From Proteiniphilum sp. X52 (GTDB lineage: Bacteria; Bacteroidota; Bacteroidia; Bacteroidales; Dysgonomonadaceae), in the NCBI RefSeq assembly GCF_003712195.1, contig NZ_RDSD01000004.1:124001-188000 (forward strand): 64,000 nucleotides of DNA. Reading direction: 5' to 3'. Within the stretch, counting starts at the first letter, position 1, and each line of letters opens with the position of its first letter. Positions 63,073 through 64,000 of this stretch are shown here, piece after piece. The notes under the pieces were generated by a model. It had not been told where the DNA came from, did no database searches, and saw only the letters and a list, made by a program, of their open reading frames with translations. The position numbers were made by a program, and so were the translations under genes.

Positions 63073-64000
63073 ATGAGAAGAAAAATTTTTAATCTGAAGT
63101 TAGGAATCTTGTCCACACTACTGTTTACATTTTCCTTTTTTGCTTTTTCACAGAATATCACTGTAAAAGGCAATGTTGTGGATAGTTCAGGAGAAGCATT
63201 GATCGGGGTAACCGTTCAGGTACAAGGTACCGCATCCGGAACCATTACCGATATAGAGGGTAATTTTTCTATCCCGAATGTACCCCCCAATGCCACATTA
63301 GAGGTGTCTTATGTGGGTATGCGCACCGAAACGGTCCCAGTAAACGGCCGGACTTCTATTGATATCATCCTCTCAGAGGATACGGAATTATTGGATGAAC
63401 TGGTGGTGGTCGGTTATGGCACAATGCGCAAGAGCGACGTGACCGGAGCATTGGCGGTTGTATCAGCCAAGGAATTGTCAGCAAAACCGGTAACCAATGC
63501 TTTCGAAGCGTTGCAGGGTAAAGTGGCAGGACTGGATATCACATCTGCCCAACGACCCGGAGAATTAGGTACCATTCGTATTCGCGGAAACCGCTCTCTG
63601 AATGCAACCAATGATCCTCTTTATGTAGTGGACGGTGTTGTATTGAGTGCCGGTGGAATTGAAAGCATTAATCCGCGTGATATTGAAAGCATCAACGTTC
63701 TGAAAGATGCTTCTTCTACCGCCATTTACGGTTCACGTGGCGCCAACGGGGTAATCTTGGTAACTACCAAACGGGGCCGGGAGGGTTCTCTTCAACTGAA
63801 CTATTCCGGTACATTTACATTTGAGAACATACATGATCTGGCGCCAACCATGAATGCCAGTGAATATATCACTTGGCGCCGTTGGGCACATCATAATGCA
63901 AATCCGTCCGAGTATACTCCGGGTAATCAACCCTCAAAAGCACAGGACGAAATATTTTTCGGTTCTCTCGACCAGACTTCTTATAATAACGTGATGAAAG
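63073..64000 (+). CDS. SusC/RagA-type TonB-dependent transporter, N-terminal part, truncated by window edge
   Basis: The ATG at 63073 opens a signal peptide (MRRKIFNLKLG, then a hydrophobic run to FFAFSQNI). About 309 residues are visible. The carboxypeptidase-D regulatory-like domain is about 27-105 (VKGNVVDSSGEALIGVTV, SGTITDIEGNFSI). The plug starts at LDELVVVGYGTMRKSDVTG, with DPLYVVDGVVLSAGG and VLKDASSTAIYGSRGANGVI. It starts a third transporter pair of the RG-I region or a new locus. The leader (TTAATTATTAATCTAAAT) and the overlapping ATG AAA TGA (63068-63076) resemble those of the susC at 39001. The 62887-63072 gap is AT-rich without a clear operator. Confidence 0.93.
   Translation, partial: MRRKIFNLKLGILSTLLFTFSFFAFSQNITVKGNVVDSSGEALIGVTVQVQGTASGTITDIEGNFSIPNVPPNATLEVSYVGMRTETVPVNGRTSIDIILSEDTELLDELVVVGYGTMRKSDVTGALAVVSAKELSAKPVTNAFEALQGKVAGLDITSAQRPGELGTIRIRGNRSLNATNDPLYVVDGVVLSAGGIESINPRDIESINVLKDASSTAIYGSRGANGVILVTTKRGREGSLQLNYSGTFTFENIHDLAPTMNASEYITWRRWAHHNANPSEYTPGNQPSKAQDEIFFGSLDQTSYNNVMK

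Noticed and set aside
1-64000. CRISPR arrays, defence systems, prophage or plasmid functions
   Set aside because: No regularly spaced repeats, and no Cas, restriction, phage structural or replication genes were seen on either strand.

Overview
This looks like a Bacteroidota (Bacteroidales) chromosome segment that is almost wholly devoted to glycan capture and breakdown. The evidence is five complete SusC/SusD pairs plus the start of a sixth SusC, two hybrid two-component regulators (HTCS), weak or absent Shine-Dalgarno sequences, many lipoprotein signal peptides, and promoter -7 elements of the TAnnTTTG type. The genus cannot be fixed from sequence reading alone. There are no tRNA or rRNA genes, no CRISPR array and no intact transposase.

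Region 1 (1-13.6 kb). A truncated HTCS on the minus strand is divergent from an operon of a surface glycan-binding lipoprotein, SusC and SusD. Next come a GH30 and a GH2 enzyme (probable galactan-type hydrolases) and a convergent AraC regulator. The GH30-GH2-AraC block is bracketed by two inverted copies of a small transposon-like (MITE-like) repeat. One copy sits directly on the SusD stop codon.

Region 2 (14-23.6 kb). SusC and SusD are followed in one operon by an aldo/keto reductase, a zinc alcohol dehydrogenase, an amidohydrolase-type lactonase, a sugar mutarotase and a GH29 alpha-L-fucosidase. Read together, this is a capture-to-oxidation cassette for L-fucose (or L-galactose): release the sugar, mutarotate it, oxidise it to the lactone, hydrolyse it to the aldonate, then oxidise it again. 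The last dehydrogenase resembles the L-galactonate dehydrogenase type, which suggests a route that may avoid the usual fuconate dehydratase.

Region 3 (23.6-31.6 kb). A terminator, then an IPT/TIG-NHL lipoprotein, SusC, SusD and a DUF1735-type lipoprotein. Its promoter has the same direct-repeat operator and -7 box, at identical spacing, as the operon of region 1. The HTCS at the left edge probably controls both.

Region 4 (31.6-34.4 kb). A scar zone with the C-terminal remnant of a TonB-dependent receptor, a lone GH29 fucosidase and a decayed ISAzo13-like transposase fragment.

Region 5 (34.5-64 kb). A large rhamnogalacturonan-I (RG-I) utilisation locus: a full-length HTCS, two consecutive SusC/SusD pairs, PL11 lyase, three CE12 acetylesterases, L-rhamnose mutarotase, GH105, GH106, GH2 and GH28, then the start of another SusC. 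Together these deacetylate, cleave and fully depolymerise the RG-I backbone.
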